Shown: positions 9,021-18,300 of the stretch, piece after piece
Position numbering within the stretch: the stretch's first letter is position 1
Layout: each line of letters opens with the position of its first letter
Source of the DNA: Nostoc punctiforme NIES-2108
Lineage (GTDB): Bacteria; Cyanobacteriota; Cyanobacteriia; Cyanobacteriales; Nostocaceae
Direction: 5' to 3'
NCBI GenBank assembly: GCA_003326195.1
Contig: LXQE01000148.1
Location: forward strand, 65,718 to 129,717
DNA length: 64,000 bases
Made by a program: the position numbers and the translations under genes
The notes under the pieces: generated by a model
Told to the model about the DNA's origin: nothing
Databases searched by the model: none
What the model saw: the letters and a program-made list of their open reading frames with translations, nothing else

Positions 9021-9671
9021 CTATTTCATATCCTGACGACGAATTTGTTCCTGGAAGTAGTCACGCCAGCTTTCGGGTAAGGCTTCAAGTTGAGCAGCTT
9101 GGTGAAGTAACTCTGGATTGTTCTGCTCACGAGTATAAAGCTGAGTGATATTAGCAACAGTAATATTGTTGTCATCCCGGCTCACCAACTCTAAAGTGTC
9201 TCCGGCTCCGACTTCGCCCTCTTGCAAAACACGAAAGTAAAATCCGGTTCGACGACTTGCAAGAAATCGTTTAACCATATCAGGTCGTCCAAACCGAATC
9301 CCAAGTTTGTAACAGGGTAGGCGAGGTTGTGTAACCATCAGTTTTACAGTGCCGATATGAAAGCGATCGCCAATATTCACTTCCTCTTCTCTCAGTCCAG
9401 TGGTCGTGAAATTTTCACCAAAGATGCCTAATGGCAGTTCTATATCAGGCAATTCACCTCGCCAGTAATCGTAATGCTCGAACGGATAGACATAAACTGC
9501 TTTGTCTGCTCCTCCATGAACAGTTAGATCGGCTTGCCCATCACCGTCTAAATTGAGCGATCGCAGCATCACTCGTTCGCTGACTGGTTCTTTAAAAATT
9601 CCAGTGCTAACTGTTTTCCCTTTCCAGGTTACTTCACGCGGCAGCCCGACGTTTACAGAGATGAGTTTCAT
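9021..9671 (-). CDS. MOSC domain protein (YiiM-like)
   Basis: 216 residues from ATG at 9671; the longer frame would need a TTG eight codons earlier. Opens with MKLISVNVGLPREVTWKGK, then DLTVHGGADKAVYVYPFEHYDYW and NFTTTGLREEEVNIGDRFHIG. These match MOSC (molybdenum cofactor sulfurase C-terminal) proteins of the YiiM/6-N-hydroxylaminopurine-resistance type. Such proteins take part in Moco-dependent reduction or sulfur transfer; the exact reaction is inferred only by family. Last of a same-strand series with DUF302 and NmrA-like genes. Confidence 0.85.
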   Translation of the reverse strand: MKLISVNVGLPREVTWKGKTVSTGIFKEPVSERVMLRSLNLDGDGQADLTVHGGADKAVYVYPFEHYDYWRGELPDIELPLGIFGENFTTTGLREEEVNIGDRFHIGTVKLMVTQPRLPCYKLGIRFGRPDMVKRFLASRRTGFYFRVLQEGEVGAGDTLELVSRDDNNITVANITQLYTREQNNPELLHQAAQLEALPESWRDYFQEQIRRQDMK

Positions 9672-9704
9672 GAGAATTTTAAATTGAATCAACAAATAAG
9701 TTAA

Positions 9705-10094
9705 TTAAAGGAGTGCTTGATGGATTAAAGGTGCAATGATAGCGATGTTCTTCACCAACTCATCGGAGAGAGAAAATCGCTGTTTTAAGTAATTGGGATC
9801 GTTGTAACTCACCCACACTTTGCCGTCAGTCGCTTCCCATGCCAGTACTTTCAGGGGTAAATCCAGGGCGATCGTTGGTTCTGCAACCATGAGGGGAGTT
9901 CCGGCTTTCGGGTTGCCAAACAGCAACAATTGCGTCGGAGGTAGGCTTAGTCCGACTTTTTCGGCTTCAGCCTGTTGATCGATGCGGGCAAAAACGGTGA
10001 TGTCTTTTGCTTGAAGGATGGCTGCAAAGCGATCGATAGTTTCAGTCACTGCATACGGGCTAATCTGGTTGACGATGCCGTTGTTTGCATTCAT
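9705..10094 (-). CDS. DUF302 domain protein
   Basis: 129 residues, complete for the family. Matches DUF302: VTETIDRFAAILQAKDITVFARIDQQAEAEKVGL, then QLLLFGNPKAGTPLMVAEP and DLPLKVLAWEATDGKVWVSYNDP. DUF302 proteins are small soluble proteins with no firmly assigned biochemistry, often near redox or thiol-stress genes. It sits between the NmrA-like reductase and the MOSC protein, 33 bases from the MOSC start. Confidence 0.9.
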   Translation of the reverse strand: MNANNGIVNQISPYAVTETIDRFAAILQAKDITVFARIDQQAEAEKVGLSLPPTQLLLFGNPKAGTPLMVAEPTIALDLPLKVLAWEATDGKVWVSYNDPNYLKQRFSLSDELVKNIAIIAPLIHQALL

Positions 10095-10153
10095 AGCAGT
10101 AGATTCCTTGCAGGATAAAAACTGAGTAATATTGTTGCACTTATCACAGCGGC

Positions 10154-10903
10154 TTAAGCGATAGAGCGGTTAAGCCAGTCCTCGAAACGGGTCGAACCGA
10201 TAAGCGATTTGTCTCCTGGAATGAGAGTGCGATCGTCCAGTTCTGTGCCGAAATAGCGGGCTTGGGTGTCTGTGACGACCTGACGGGGATCGTGGTTTGC
10301 GCTCAGGAATCGGCGGATGAGTTCGTCAAAATGGAGTCGGTCTGGACCTGCTAGCTCAATGATGCCGTTCACGGGTTCTCCAAGGGTGATATCGACTAGC
10401 GCGGCAGCTACGTCATCTGACATGACGGGCTGTATAAAGGCAGACGGCAAGCGAACCGTTTGCTCATCGGTGGCAGATTGGGCGATCGCACCCATGAACT
10501 CGAAGAACTGCGTGGCACGAAGGATTGTATAAGGTACTCCTCCAGACTTGATCAGGTTCTCTTGAGCAGCTTTCGCACGCATATAACCGCTATCGGGGAT
10601 GCGATCGGCACCGACAACTGACAGCGCAACGTGATGACCTACACCAGCGATCGCCTCTGCTGCAAGCAGGTTCCGGGATGACTTCTCGAAGAACTCCAAC
10701 ACCGCCGCGTCCTCGAAGGACGGTGAGTTCGTCACATCAACGACAACCTTTGCACCCACTAGCACCTCAGCTAATCCCTCACCTGTGACAGCATTGACAC
10801 CCGATGAAGGAGATGCTGCCACCGCCTCGTGACCGCGCTCACGCAGATTATTCACGAGTTTCTTGCCAATCAGTCCATTACCACCGATTACAACAATTTT
10901 CAT
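10154..10903 (-). CDS. NmrA-like NAD(P)-binding oxidoreductase (atypical SDR)
   Basis: 249 residues. N-terminal Rossmann motif GGNGLIGKKL (GxxGxxG), a middle VVDVTNSPSFED strand, HHVALSVVGADRIPDSGYMRAKAAQENLI and PYTILRATQFFEF. These are typical of the NmrA/TMR atypical SDR family, which bind NAD(P)(H) and act as reductases or redox sensors. The YxxxK-like YMRAK is present. Somewhat more GC-rich than the kinase genes nearby. Upstream of DUF302 on the same strand. Confidence 0.88.
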   Translation of the reverse strand: MKIVVIGGNGLIGKKLVNNLRERGHEAVAASPSSGVNAVTGEGLAEVLVGAKVVVDVTNSPSFEDAAVLEFFEKSSRNLLAAEAIAGVGHHVALSVVGADRIPDSGYMRAKAAQENLIKSGGVPYTILRATQFFEFMGAIAQSATDEQTVRLPSAFIQPVMSDDVAAALVDITLGEPVNGIIELAGPDRLHFDELIRRFLSANHDPRQVVTDTQARYFGTELDDRTLIPGDKSLIGSTRFEDWLNRSIA

Positions 10904-11049
10904 GACAAAATCTCTTATAAGCTAGAGAACAATTAATTTGCCTTTTCTAGAGTGGAACGAATCGACCACTCCGACAAAAATTGGATAAAGTCAGCGATCG
11001 CCAAGCATGGTCTGCAAAGTGTGATCGCTAAAAATTGATAATACCAATT

Positions 11050-11282
11050 TTACAAGTTGTCGCTACACATCTCCGTCTTGACAGAAAGACGTTCGACCTC
11101 TGCTTTTTTGGTAACATTTGCCTGTACTGCGATCGCCTTTCCACCTGCGCTGGTAATTTCATTAACCACGCGATCGGATGCTTGTTTACTAGAGGCGTAA
11201 TTGACAACTACGGCTGCACTTCGGTTGGATCATCCGCAACTTCCAAAATTTTTACTGCTTGGGAGTTTGCTTGAGCAACCAT
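11050..11282 (-). pseudogene. Broken short-chain dehydrogenase gene
   Basis: An ATG at 11282 with a good AAGGAG site opens only 24 codons (MVAQANSQAVKILEV). In another frame, bases about 11050-11235 encode AAVVVNYASSKQASDRV and SAGGKAIAVQANVTKKAEVE, the beta2-beta3 segment of a classical SDR. The Rossmann start and the catalytic Ser-Tyr-Lys are absent. This is a frameshifted remnant retaining only an internal ~60 residues. Confidence 0.7.
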
Positions 11283-11325
11283 GACATTCTCCTTTAATAA
11301 ATTGTAAACAATCTGTTGAGATGGC

Positions 11326-11351
11326 ACTGTTAAATTAATTGATTTAACAGT
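11326..11351. promoter_or_regulatory. Perfect inverted repeat, possible operator or hairpin
   Basis: ACTGTTAAAT and ATTTAACAGT form a perfect 10-bp inverted repeat around a 6-base centre. It lies between the hydrolase stop and the start of the broken SDR gene, 44 bases before that ATG. No T tract follows, so a protein-binding site is as likely as a terminator. Function is inferred only from symmetry and place. Confidence 0.4.
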
Positions 11352-11417
11352 ACTGCTTGATAAGCAGTAATTGTAGAATGACAATTACTTTTTACCGACA
11401 TTGTTTAAGAGCCAAAA

Positions 11418-12305
11418 CTATTTGTTACTGGTGGTTAGCTTGGTGTTCTCTACAACGTGAGTGGTCAGAAAGCGACGGATATGGTCTGCGATCGCATCGC
11501 CTTCTTCTTCTAAGGCAAAATGTCCGGTATCAAGTAAATGCAACTCCACGTCTTTTAGGTCGCGCTTGTAGGGATGAGCGCCTTCTGGGGGGAAGATGTA
11601 GTCATTCTTACCCCAAACAATCAGGGTAGGGGGCTGATATTTGCGAAAATACTCCTGCCATTGCGGATATAATGGTGGATTAGTGCCATAGCTATACAGC
11701 AGCGCCAGCTGAATCTCATCGTTTCCTGGGCGATCAAGGAACAATTGATCCATATTCCAGGTATCAGGGCTAATTGCTTCTAAATTGCGAACGCCGTTGG
11801 TATATTGCCATTTCGTGGTTTCCAAATTGACAAGGTGTTTAAGCTTGTCAGCATTCTCAGGCGATCGCTCTTGCCAGTAAGCCTTAATTGGGTTCCAAAA
11901 TTCACGCAGACCTTCTTCGTAAGCATTCCCGTTTTGGACAATCAGCGCTTCTACTCGCTCTGGATATTTAGCTGCAATTCGATAGCCAATGGGAGCGCCA
12001 TAATCCATTACGTAAAGGCTATATTTCTTGAGATCGATCGCAGCAATAAATTTTTCCACAATCTCAGCCAAATTATCAAACGTGTAGTCAAACTCATTTA
12101 CGGTTGGCATTGAACTGTTGCCGTAACCTGGATAATCGGGTGCAACCAGATGGAAGCGATCGCCAAGCGCAGATATCAGATTGCGGAACATGTGAGATGA
12201 GGTCGGGAAGCCGTGCAACAGTAGAATTGTTGGATTACTGCGGGAACCAGCTTCTCGATAAAAGATATCCAAACCATCGATCGAAACTGTACGATATGTG
12301 GTCAT
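11418..12305 (-). CDS. Alpha/beta hydrolase, haloalkane dehalogenase/epoxide hydrolase-like
   Basis: 295 residues from ATG at 12305, which has an AAGGAG ribosome-binding site; an upstream frame extension to 12431 overlaps the SDR remnant and is rejected. Starts [20 protein letters not shown]. Oxyanion-hole region [15 protein letters not shown], nucleophile elbow [12 protein letters not shown] with Asp as likely nucleophile, and a late [11 protein letters not shown]is. An Asp nucleophile points to the dehalogenase/epoxide hydrolase branch rather than esterases. Substrate unknown. Confidence 0.85.
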   Translation of the reverse strand: MTTYRTVSIDGLDIFYREAGSRSNPTILLLHGFPTSSHMFRNLISALGDRFHLVAPDYPGYGNSSMPTVNEFDYTFDNLAEIVEKFIAAIDLKKYSLYVMDYGAPIGYRIAAKYPERVEALIVQNGNAYEEGLREFWNPIKAYWQERSPENADKLKHLVNLETTKWQYTNGVRNLEAISPDTWNMDQLFLDRPGNDEIQLALLYSYGTNPPLYPQWQEYFRKYQPPTLIVWGKNDYIFPPEGAHPYKRDLKDVELHLLDTGHFALEEEGDAIADHIRRFLTTHVVENTKLTTSNK

Positions 12306-12342
12306 GATTTTACTCCTTGTAAGGTTATATAGACTACTGCTT

Positions 12343-12471
12343 CTACGCAAAACTACGACCAGTGATAAAGACGTAAGCGCCCTCTTGTACAAAACGTTGG
12401 GCTGTAGCGAGTCCGATTCCACTGTTACCACCTGTCACCAGTGCGATCTTACCTGTAAGTTTACCCGCCAT
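12343..12471 (-). pseudogene. Truncated short-chain dehydrogenase, N-terminal 42 residues
   Basis: ATG at 12471 opens [20 protein letters not shown], a perfect SDR cofactor-binding start, then runs to TGRSFA and a TAG. A functional SDR needs about 200 more residues. The intact hydrolase gene starts 38 bases further on. This is a different SDR from the one at 11050, or the other end of a gene split by rearrangement; the fragments do not overlap, so both are possible. Confidence 0.75.
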
Positions 12472-12548
12472 AAAATTTCTCCGTTTGTGTGAATTTTGTA
12501 TTGATGTTTGCTTTCAATGCACCAGACAATTACGCAATCTCTCTTGTT

Positions 12549-13204
12549 CTAGGAGAAACTATAAAAGTCGCTGAACGATACCGCTTGTTTACTGCGATCG
12601 CCTGTCGCAGGCAATGGTAGTAGTTTCCCTCGCAGCAACAGCCGTACTGTTCCCAGAGCAATACTGCCAATCACGATATTTGCGCTAATGAATAGCAGCA
12701 CTGCCAGGGGCACTGGCAACGATCGCACTGACAAAACCACCCGCGACTGTAGGCAGGTAAAGAATGGGTGTGATCGTTTCTGGCTTACGTCCTCCCATCC
12801 ATAGCCGACCGGAACGATATACGCCAAAGCTCAACTGACCAATTGCACCCACAACAAATAATGCAACGGCGATCGCACGGGAGTAGGGCGCGATCGCTAG
12901 CCCTACAATCACCGTAGACACAGGCACCAACAAAGCAACACAAAACAGGATGCTCAAACTCAGTTAGGGCATCTGCTCTCGCCCACAGCCATTTGCTGAC
13001 ATAGAGCAGCAATAACACGAGCCAGATTACAACTGTAAGCAGCATAATTGCTTCGCCAATCCAGGCGGGGAGGTGCCAGAGTTTAGCAGCTACTCGCCAA
13101 CAACTACCCAATCCCACTAAACCCAGAATCATGCTGAAAAAGGAAGCAGGAATTGTGATGCGATAGTCTTTCAATACGGTAGGCTTTAGACGTGATTTTC
13201 TCAT
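12549..13204 (-). pseudogene. tehA: TehA-type (SLAC1/TDT family) anion channel, frameshifted and internally deleted
   Basis: Three frames together give one protein. Frame 1 (13204 to about 12930) reads ITIPASFFSMILGLVGLGSCWR through FEHPVLCCFVG. Frame 2 continues VPVSTVIVGLAIAPYSR to TPILYLPTVAGGFVSAIVA. Frame 3 from about 12715 gives only the C-terminus, LAVLLFISANIVIGSIAL to LLLRGKLLP. These match the start, middle and end of TehA. Compared with E. coli TehA (about 330 residues) roughly 110 residues between the second and third pieces are missing. So there is one frameshift near 12930 and one deletion junction near 12715; it cannot make a channel. Confidence 0.8.
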
Positions 13205-13308
13205 GGTCTAGCTTCCTGGCAGCAATAAAGAGATGCAAGCGATCAAATATGCAACTCTACGATTCGTCCCCAAAGTGAGTACTTATCAGAGTGCGAGCCA
13301 AGATCACC

Positions 13309-13746
13309 TCATGCCGAGGGTAAGGTTCCGGGCGGTCCCAGAATTTCGTCGCCGATCTCGGTGGAAATGCGATCAAACAGCGCCATGTCCGGTGCTTCTG
13401 TCTCATCTACTGTACCAACTGCTGCGATTAGCCGAGCAAAGCCACTTGGCGCAGCAACCACCAACCCGCGAGCTGGCTGATCGCTGAGTGCAGCGACTAC
13501 GTGGGGCGTGCCAGCAGGAATCAGGAAGCTTTCACCACCATTCAACACAACCTTGTTTTCACCCGCCCAGACCGTAAACTCCCCTTCTAGCACGTAGAGT
13601 TGTTCGGAATAGCGCGTGTGGCGATGGGGGGGTGTTTGTGTGCCGGGAGGGAAGTAGCCTTCGATCAGATCGTACTGACCTCCGGTAGTGGTGTGATCGG
13701 CAACGATGTTGAGGCGAGTGCCAAAAAGCCAGAGAGATTGTGCCAT
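13309..13746 (-). CDS. Cupin-domain protein
   Basis: 145 residues. The first cupin motif appears as PPGTQTPPHRHTRYSEQLYVLEGEFTVW (His-x-His, Glu) and the second as GGESFLIPAGTPHVV, giving the metal-binding set HxH, E and H. A single small cupin; could be a dioxygenase, isomerase or storage fold. Same strand as its neighbours, 60 bases downstream of nothing but the DsbA-like gene stop. Confidence 0.85.
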   Translation of the reverse strand: MAQSLWLFGTRLNIVADHTTTGGQYDLIEGYFPPGTQTPPHRHTRYSEQLYVLEGEFTVWAGENKVVLNGGESFLIPAGTPHVVAALSDQPARGLVVAAPSGFARLIAAVGTVDETEAPDMALFDRISTEIGDEILGPPGTLPSA

Positions 13747-13819
13747 CAGATTTCTCCTGTTGATTAATTGCTTGTGTAATAAGCAGTAATTTTGGTTGTG
13801 TGGTTAAGAACCAGAAAAC

Positions 13820-14398
13820 TTAATGACTTGCAGTGATAATAGCTGCCATCAACTGCTCAATTTTCCAGCGATGCCTGGGTTGGGCTACGCCTACGCTATA
13901 CCGAATTCCATTAATAAACAGTGCTGGGGTAGCCATTACTCCACTGTATAATCCACTTTGAATATCTTCATTGATGCGATCAATGTACACTTTTTTAGAT
14001 ATATCTTGTAGAAATTGGGAAATATTAAGTCCGAGATTATTGGCATACTCCACCAGATAGCCATTTCCCAACTCTTGTTGATGGCTGAAGAGCATTTCAT
14101 GCATTGGCCAAAATTGACCTTGGACAGCAGCAGCTTCAGCAGCTTCAGCCGCACGTTGAGCATGAGAATGAATCTCTATCTGTGGAAAATGACGGAAGAT
14201 GAAACACAAATAATTCTCCCCCAAAGAAACACTAAGCTGTTGCCCAATGACTTTAATCAGCCTGTAAGCGTCTGCACTCTCTTGACATTGATAGTCCCCA
14301 TACATCACCAGCACTGCGGTCGCATTCAGCACCCCTTTTATATGATCTTGTGTTGAAGGCGGGACGAATAACAAACTGCGGTCACGGTCAAAACTCAC
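13820..14398 (-). CDS. DsbA/thioredoxin-fold protein with a CxxS centre
   Basis: 192 residues, no signal peptide, so probably cytoplasmic. DsbA-like (Thioredoxin_4) layout: VLVMYGDYQCQESADAYRLI, FRHFPQIEIHSHAQRAAEAAEAA, QGQFWPMHEMLF, and cis-Pro loop VMATPALFINGIRY. The active site is Cys38-Gln-Glu-Ser41 instead of CxxC, so a monothiol or glutathione-linked role, or loss of dithiol chemistry, is likely. Near the C-terminus, residues SVGVAQPRHR are encoded by a dispersed genomic repeat (13868-13896) that has entered the frame. Confidence 0.82.
   Translation of the reverse strand: MSFDRDRSLLFVPPSTQDHIKGVLNATAVLVMYGDYQCQESADAYRLIKVIGQQLSVSLGENYLCFIFRHFPQIEIHSHAQRAAEAAEAAAVQGQFWPMHEMLFSHQQELGNGYLVEYANNLGLNISQFLQDISKKVYIDRINEDIQSGLYSGVMATPALFINGIRYSVGVAQPRHRWKIEQLMAAIITASH
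13868..13896. repeat. Dispersed GGGCTACGCCTACGC repeat inside a coding region
   Basis: GCGATGCCTGGGTTGGGCTA then CGCCTACGCT, same family as the intergenic copies at 6301, 6534, 26320 and 32909. Here it lies in frame in the 3' part of the DsbA-like gene without breaking it. Confidence 0.6.
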
Positions 14399-14412
14399 TG
14401 ATACCTCCGGCA

Positions 14413-14446
14413 GTTGTATGCTCGTCGCCAGCGCTGAACATACAAC
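14413..14446. promoter_or_regulatory. Inverted repeat upstream of the DsbA-like gene
   Basis: GTTGTATG and CATACAAC form a perfect 8-bp inverted repeat with an 18-base spacer, 15 bases upstream of the DsbA-like start on the minus strand. Spacing suits a dimeric repressor or activator site controlling the 9-14.4 kb gene series; alternatively it is a 5' mRNA hairpin. Confidence 0.35.
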
Positions 14447-14665
14447 CCTCTTTCTACTTTCTTTGTGTAAAGTAAACTTATATCTTGCAACTAAATTGCT
14501 ATCAATGTTTGACTGAATTAAATATATGCAATTAACTCTAACTTGTCGTCCCCTAGAAGTTGAAACTTTTGCTCAATAGAGTGATTGATAAATCAGTCCA
14601 TCTCAAAATCTAAGGTTGGCTCCAACTAAAGTTGGAATCTAAATTTGAACTTTAGTACAACTTTC

Positions 14666-15295
14666 TTACAAATTGACAATACCTCGTTTAACAGCAATAA
14701 TCACAGCTTGAGTGCGATCGTTCACTCCCAACTTACTTAAAATTCGATTAACGTGAGATTTGACGGTGCTTTCACCGATACTCAAAGTAGTGCTAATTTC
14801 TAAATTACTCATTCCTTGCGCCATTAAACGGAGTACATCTAGCTCTCGCTCACTCAGTTCTGGATTGCTCATCCTCTGTACCAGTTTTGCCCCCACTGCT
14901 GGTGGAATATACTGCTGACCGCGATGAATTGTGCGAATGGCACTCAGAAGTTCGTTGGGTTTAGCATCTTTGAGCAAATATCCTTTAGCGCCTGCCTGTA
15001 AACCACGATAGATATCTTCATCACCATCGTAGGTTGTCAGCACAATAATTCGGGCAGCTTTAAATTCAGCACAAATAGCAGTAATGGCTTCAACTCCTGC
15101 CATCTGCGGCATTCGTAAATCTATTAGCGTTACATCTGGTTGGTATTCACAAAAGAGAGCGATGGCCTGTTGTCCATCTTCTGCTTGAGCAATCACCGTC
15201 ATCTCTGGGTCACGGTTAATAATGGTTGTCAATCCTTGCCTAACAATGGAATGATCGTCAACAATCAGAACCCAAATATTCGTTGATTGGCTCAT
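14666..15295 (-). CDS. NarL/FixJ-type response regulator, partner of the hybrid kinase
   Basis: 209 residues. Receiver (about 7-122) with VDDH, phospho-acceptor Asp59 (VTLIDLRMP) and YLLKD. LuxR HTH (about 143-205): LSERELDVLRLMAQGMSNLEISTTLSIGESTVKSHVNRIL. It begins 69 bases after the stop of the giant kinase gene on the same strand, and that kinase ends in a HisKA_3/HATPase module of the kind that pairs with NarL-type regulators. Confidence 0.9.
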   Translation of the reverse strand: MSQSTNIWVLIVDDHSIVRQGLTTIINRDPEMTVIAQAEDGQQAIALFCEYQPDVTLIDLRMPQMAGVEAITAICAEFKAARIIVLTTYDGDEDIYRGLQAGAKGYLLKDAKPNELLSAIRTIHRGQQYIPPAVGAKLVQRMSNPELSERELDVLRLMAQGMSNLEISTTLSIGESTVKSHVNRILSKLGVNDRTQAVIIAVKRGIVNL

Positions 15296-15364
15296 AATTA
15301 TTAAGAATTAGAAATTGAGCTACTACAGGTTGCGTTTGTAACCAGTGCATTTTTAATAAAATTC

Positions 15365-18300
15365 TCACTCTCGATTTACAATGACAACAATTTCTGTTCC
15401 TTGCCCAGGTTGGCTCTGAATACTCAGTTGCGCTCCAAGATGTTCTGCTCGCTCGCTCATTCCCAGCAATCCAAATCCGCCAACAGATGGGATCGTAGCA
15501 ACCCCAAAACCCCGTCCATTGTCTTTAACGCGCAGAATACATTGGGCATTGTCATATACCAACTCAATACGAATTTCGGCAGCATCAGCGTATTTTATGG
15601 CATTGGTTAATGCTTCCTGCCCAATCCGTAATAAATGATTTTCAACCTCGGTTGGCAAAGAATAGGCTGTGCCTTTGATTTCGTAGATCAGAATGGTATC
15701 GGTAGAAGCTCTCATTTGAGTCATGAGGCGGTGCAGGGCACTCTGCAAATTGCCTTCTGACAACATCTGAGGGCGGAGCGCTGCCACCGATCGCCGCGCC
15801 TCAGAAAGCCCAATGCGTGCCAGTTCATCAATCATTTCCAGATGTTCCTGAGTTGCTTCTTGATCGTCGGCCAGCACTTGCATTGCCGCTCCGACTTGGA
15901 GCAGAATGCCTGTGAAGGACTGTGCCAGGGTATCGTGAATTTCTCGCGCCATCCGGTTGCGTTCTTCCAGAATTGAGGCGTGTTCGGCTCTTTTGCGTTC
16001 ACGCAGTGCAGCGTTTCGCTGTTCGCTAATATCCGTGATGAGACTGTAGAAGCCTCTCACTTGAGCATTGCGATCAAAATCGGGGATCAAGGTCGCACTG
16101 ATGCAGTGTCTACCAAGCGAAGAAGGGATTTCTGCTTCCAGGGTTACAGTTTGCCCTTCAAACACTTGATTAATAGACGGCTCAACCCGTTGATAAACCG
16201 TCTCACCTAAAAGTTCATGAACAGATTTGCCCAGAATCTCATCACGGTTACGGCTAAACCAAACCTCATGGGTACGGTTGATAAATTGATAGCATCGATT
16301 GGCATCCACATAGCTGATCAGAGCCGGTAGAGCGTCGGTGATCAGCCGTAATTCTTGTTCTCGACTGCGCAGTTCTGCTTCGCTTTGCTGTAACGCCGCT
16401 GTTCGTTGGGCTACCTGTTGTTCTAAAGTGCGGTTGTAATTCGCTAAAAGATTTTCTGCTTTTTTACGTTCCGTAATATCTTCAAAGGCTACGATCGCAT
16501 AAGCCACATTGCCCTGTTCGTCAAAAACTGGAGTTCCCCACACCTCAATGGGAATGGTGGTGTTATTTTGGCGAATTTCTACGTCATCAATAGAGGTGCG
16601 TTCGCCACTCAACGCCCGGATAACTGGCAGTTTCTCAGTAGGATAGATTTGATTTGTTTCCGCCAGATAAAATTGATAAACTTCTGCGATTTGCTCTGGT
16701 GGCACGGCAGGATCAATCCCTGTGCCCATTAGCTGGATGCCCCGTTGATTGGCGTAGTAAGGGCGACCAGTCGCATCCACTATTCCAATTCCCACCGGAA
16801 CCGCTTCTAGAAATTGAGCCATCTGACTTTCGCTGGTGCGTAGCTTTGAATAGAGCTTGGCATTTTCGATCGCAATGGCTGCCTGAGTGGATAGCAGATT
16901 TAAGACTTGCGTTCGCGCTGGTGTAAATGCCCCAGCAGCTAACCGATTTTCCAGATATAACACACCAACAAGCCGATTTTGATTCAGCAGTGGTAAACAC
17001 AAAATGGATTGAGGCTGATAGTGTTGAATATATGGCTCATTAATAAAATTACCTTCACGAGTAGCATCATTTAAAATGACACATTCATGAGTATGAATAA
17101 CATAATTAATAATTGATTCAGGAAGATAATTTGTAGTTGGGATAGATTGTAGGACTTGCGTAGCACAGACCTGCTCACCATCACTCAGTTCACAAGCAGC
17201 TTCGATCACCCATTCTCCTGAATTTTCCAAAAGCAGACATCCGCTTTGTGCGCCTGCATTCTCAATTAATATCTGCATCAAGGAACTGAGTAACTTATCC
17301 AATTCAATTTCACTCGAAATCGCAAGGGAAGCTTTCATCACCGTCGCTAAATCGAAAGCGATATGTGATGTATTAGAGTTAGTTCCAGCAGTGGTGTAGA
17401 TTGGTGTGGAAGCCATGCCCGACGATTGAGGAAATAGCTGGGGATAGCGAGTTTCTAAATCTTTGACTTTCGCCACTGCTCCCCAGCGAGCGTAGCAGTA
17501 GTGCGCTTCTTTCATATAAGTTTGAGCAATCTTTTTCCTGCCACGAGATAGGTAAAATTTGGCAGCTAATTCATAGGCTAATGCTTCTTCTTGCAAATAC
17601 TCATTGTCTCTAGCTCCTTGAATTGCTTGTTCGTAGAACTCTTCTGCCTCAAGTAACTGACCCAAAACTCGTGCAATCTCTGCTTCCACTAAATGATATT
17701 TATGCAAATAATTCATTGGCGCATAAACTGCCCATTGCTTCATTTGCTCCTGGATAACAGCAACGTTTTTGAGAATTTTCTCTTGCGCTTGAGCGCTGCT
17801 TCCAGGAAATATTGCGAGTCTTGCTAGAGAGCTATAGAAGTAGTGTAAAGGAACGAGGGGTGTTGCACTGACGCGGATTACATGACTTTCCGCTATGGCT
17901 GCGTTCTCAGACGCCTGAACATACTCAGAAAATAGATAACATAGAATAAGTTTGTTGAGATGTACCAAAAAGAGTATAACTGCATCTTCTATTTCATGGT
18001 GTGGCAGTCTATTTTCCTCGTTGTAGGATTCGCCAACGAGACGGGATGGATTGACCGAGCATCCCATCAAATTTAAAACAGACTGCTGAAATATTTGAGT
18101 CCAAGTGAGTGATGTTGTCTGTTTAATTTGATAGATTGCTTCACAGTATGTTGCCATCTCGTGTTCAACCTCTACAAGTTCTTTTCCAACGATAAAGAGT
18201 TGGAGGCAGTAAGTGAAAGCGCAATAGGCAGCAAACTCTAAATCTCCAGTTTCCAGACCACTTTGATAAGCTTCCAGAAATGGTTTCGATGTTTCTCTAA

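Noticed and set aside
11418..12431. Longer hydrolase start at 12431
   Set aside because: The extra 42 residues overlap the SDR remnant in another frame; the ATG at 12305 has a good AAGGAG site.
14610..14645. Short hairpin CCAACTTTAGTTGG after the LuxR-type regulator gene
   Set aside because: Stem is only about 5-6 bp and no T tract follows, so it is too weak to list as a terminator.
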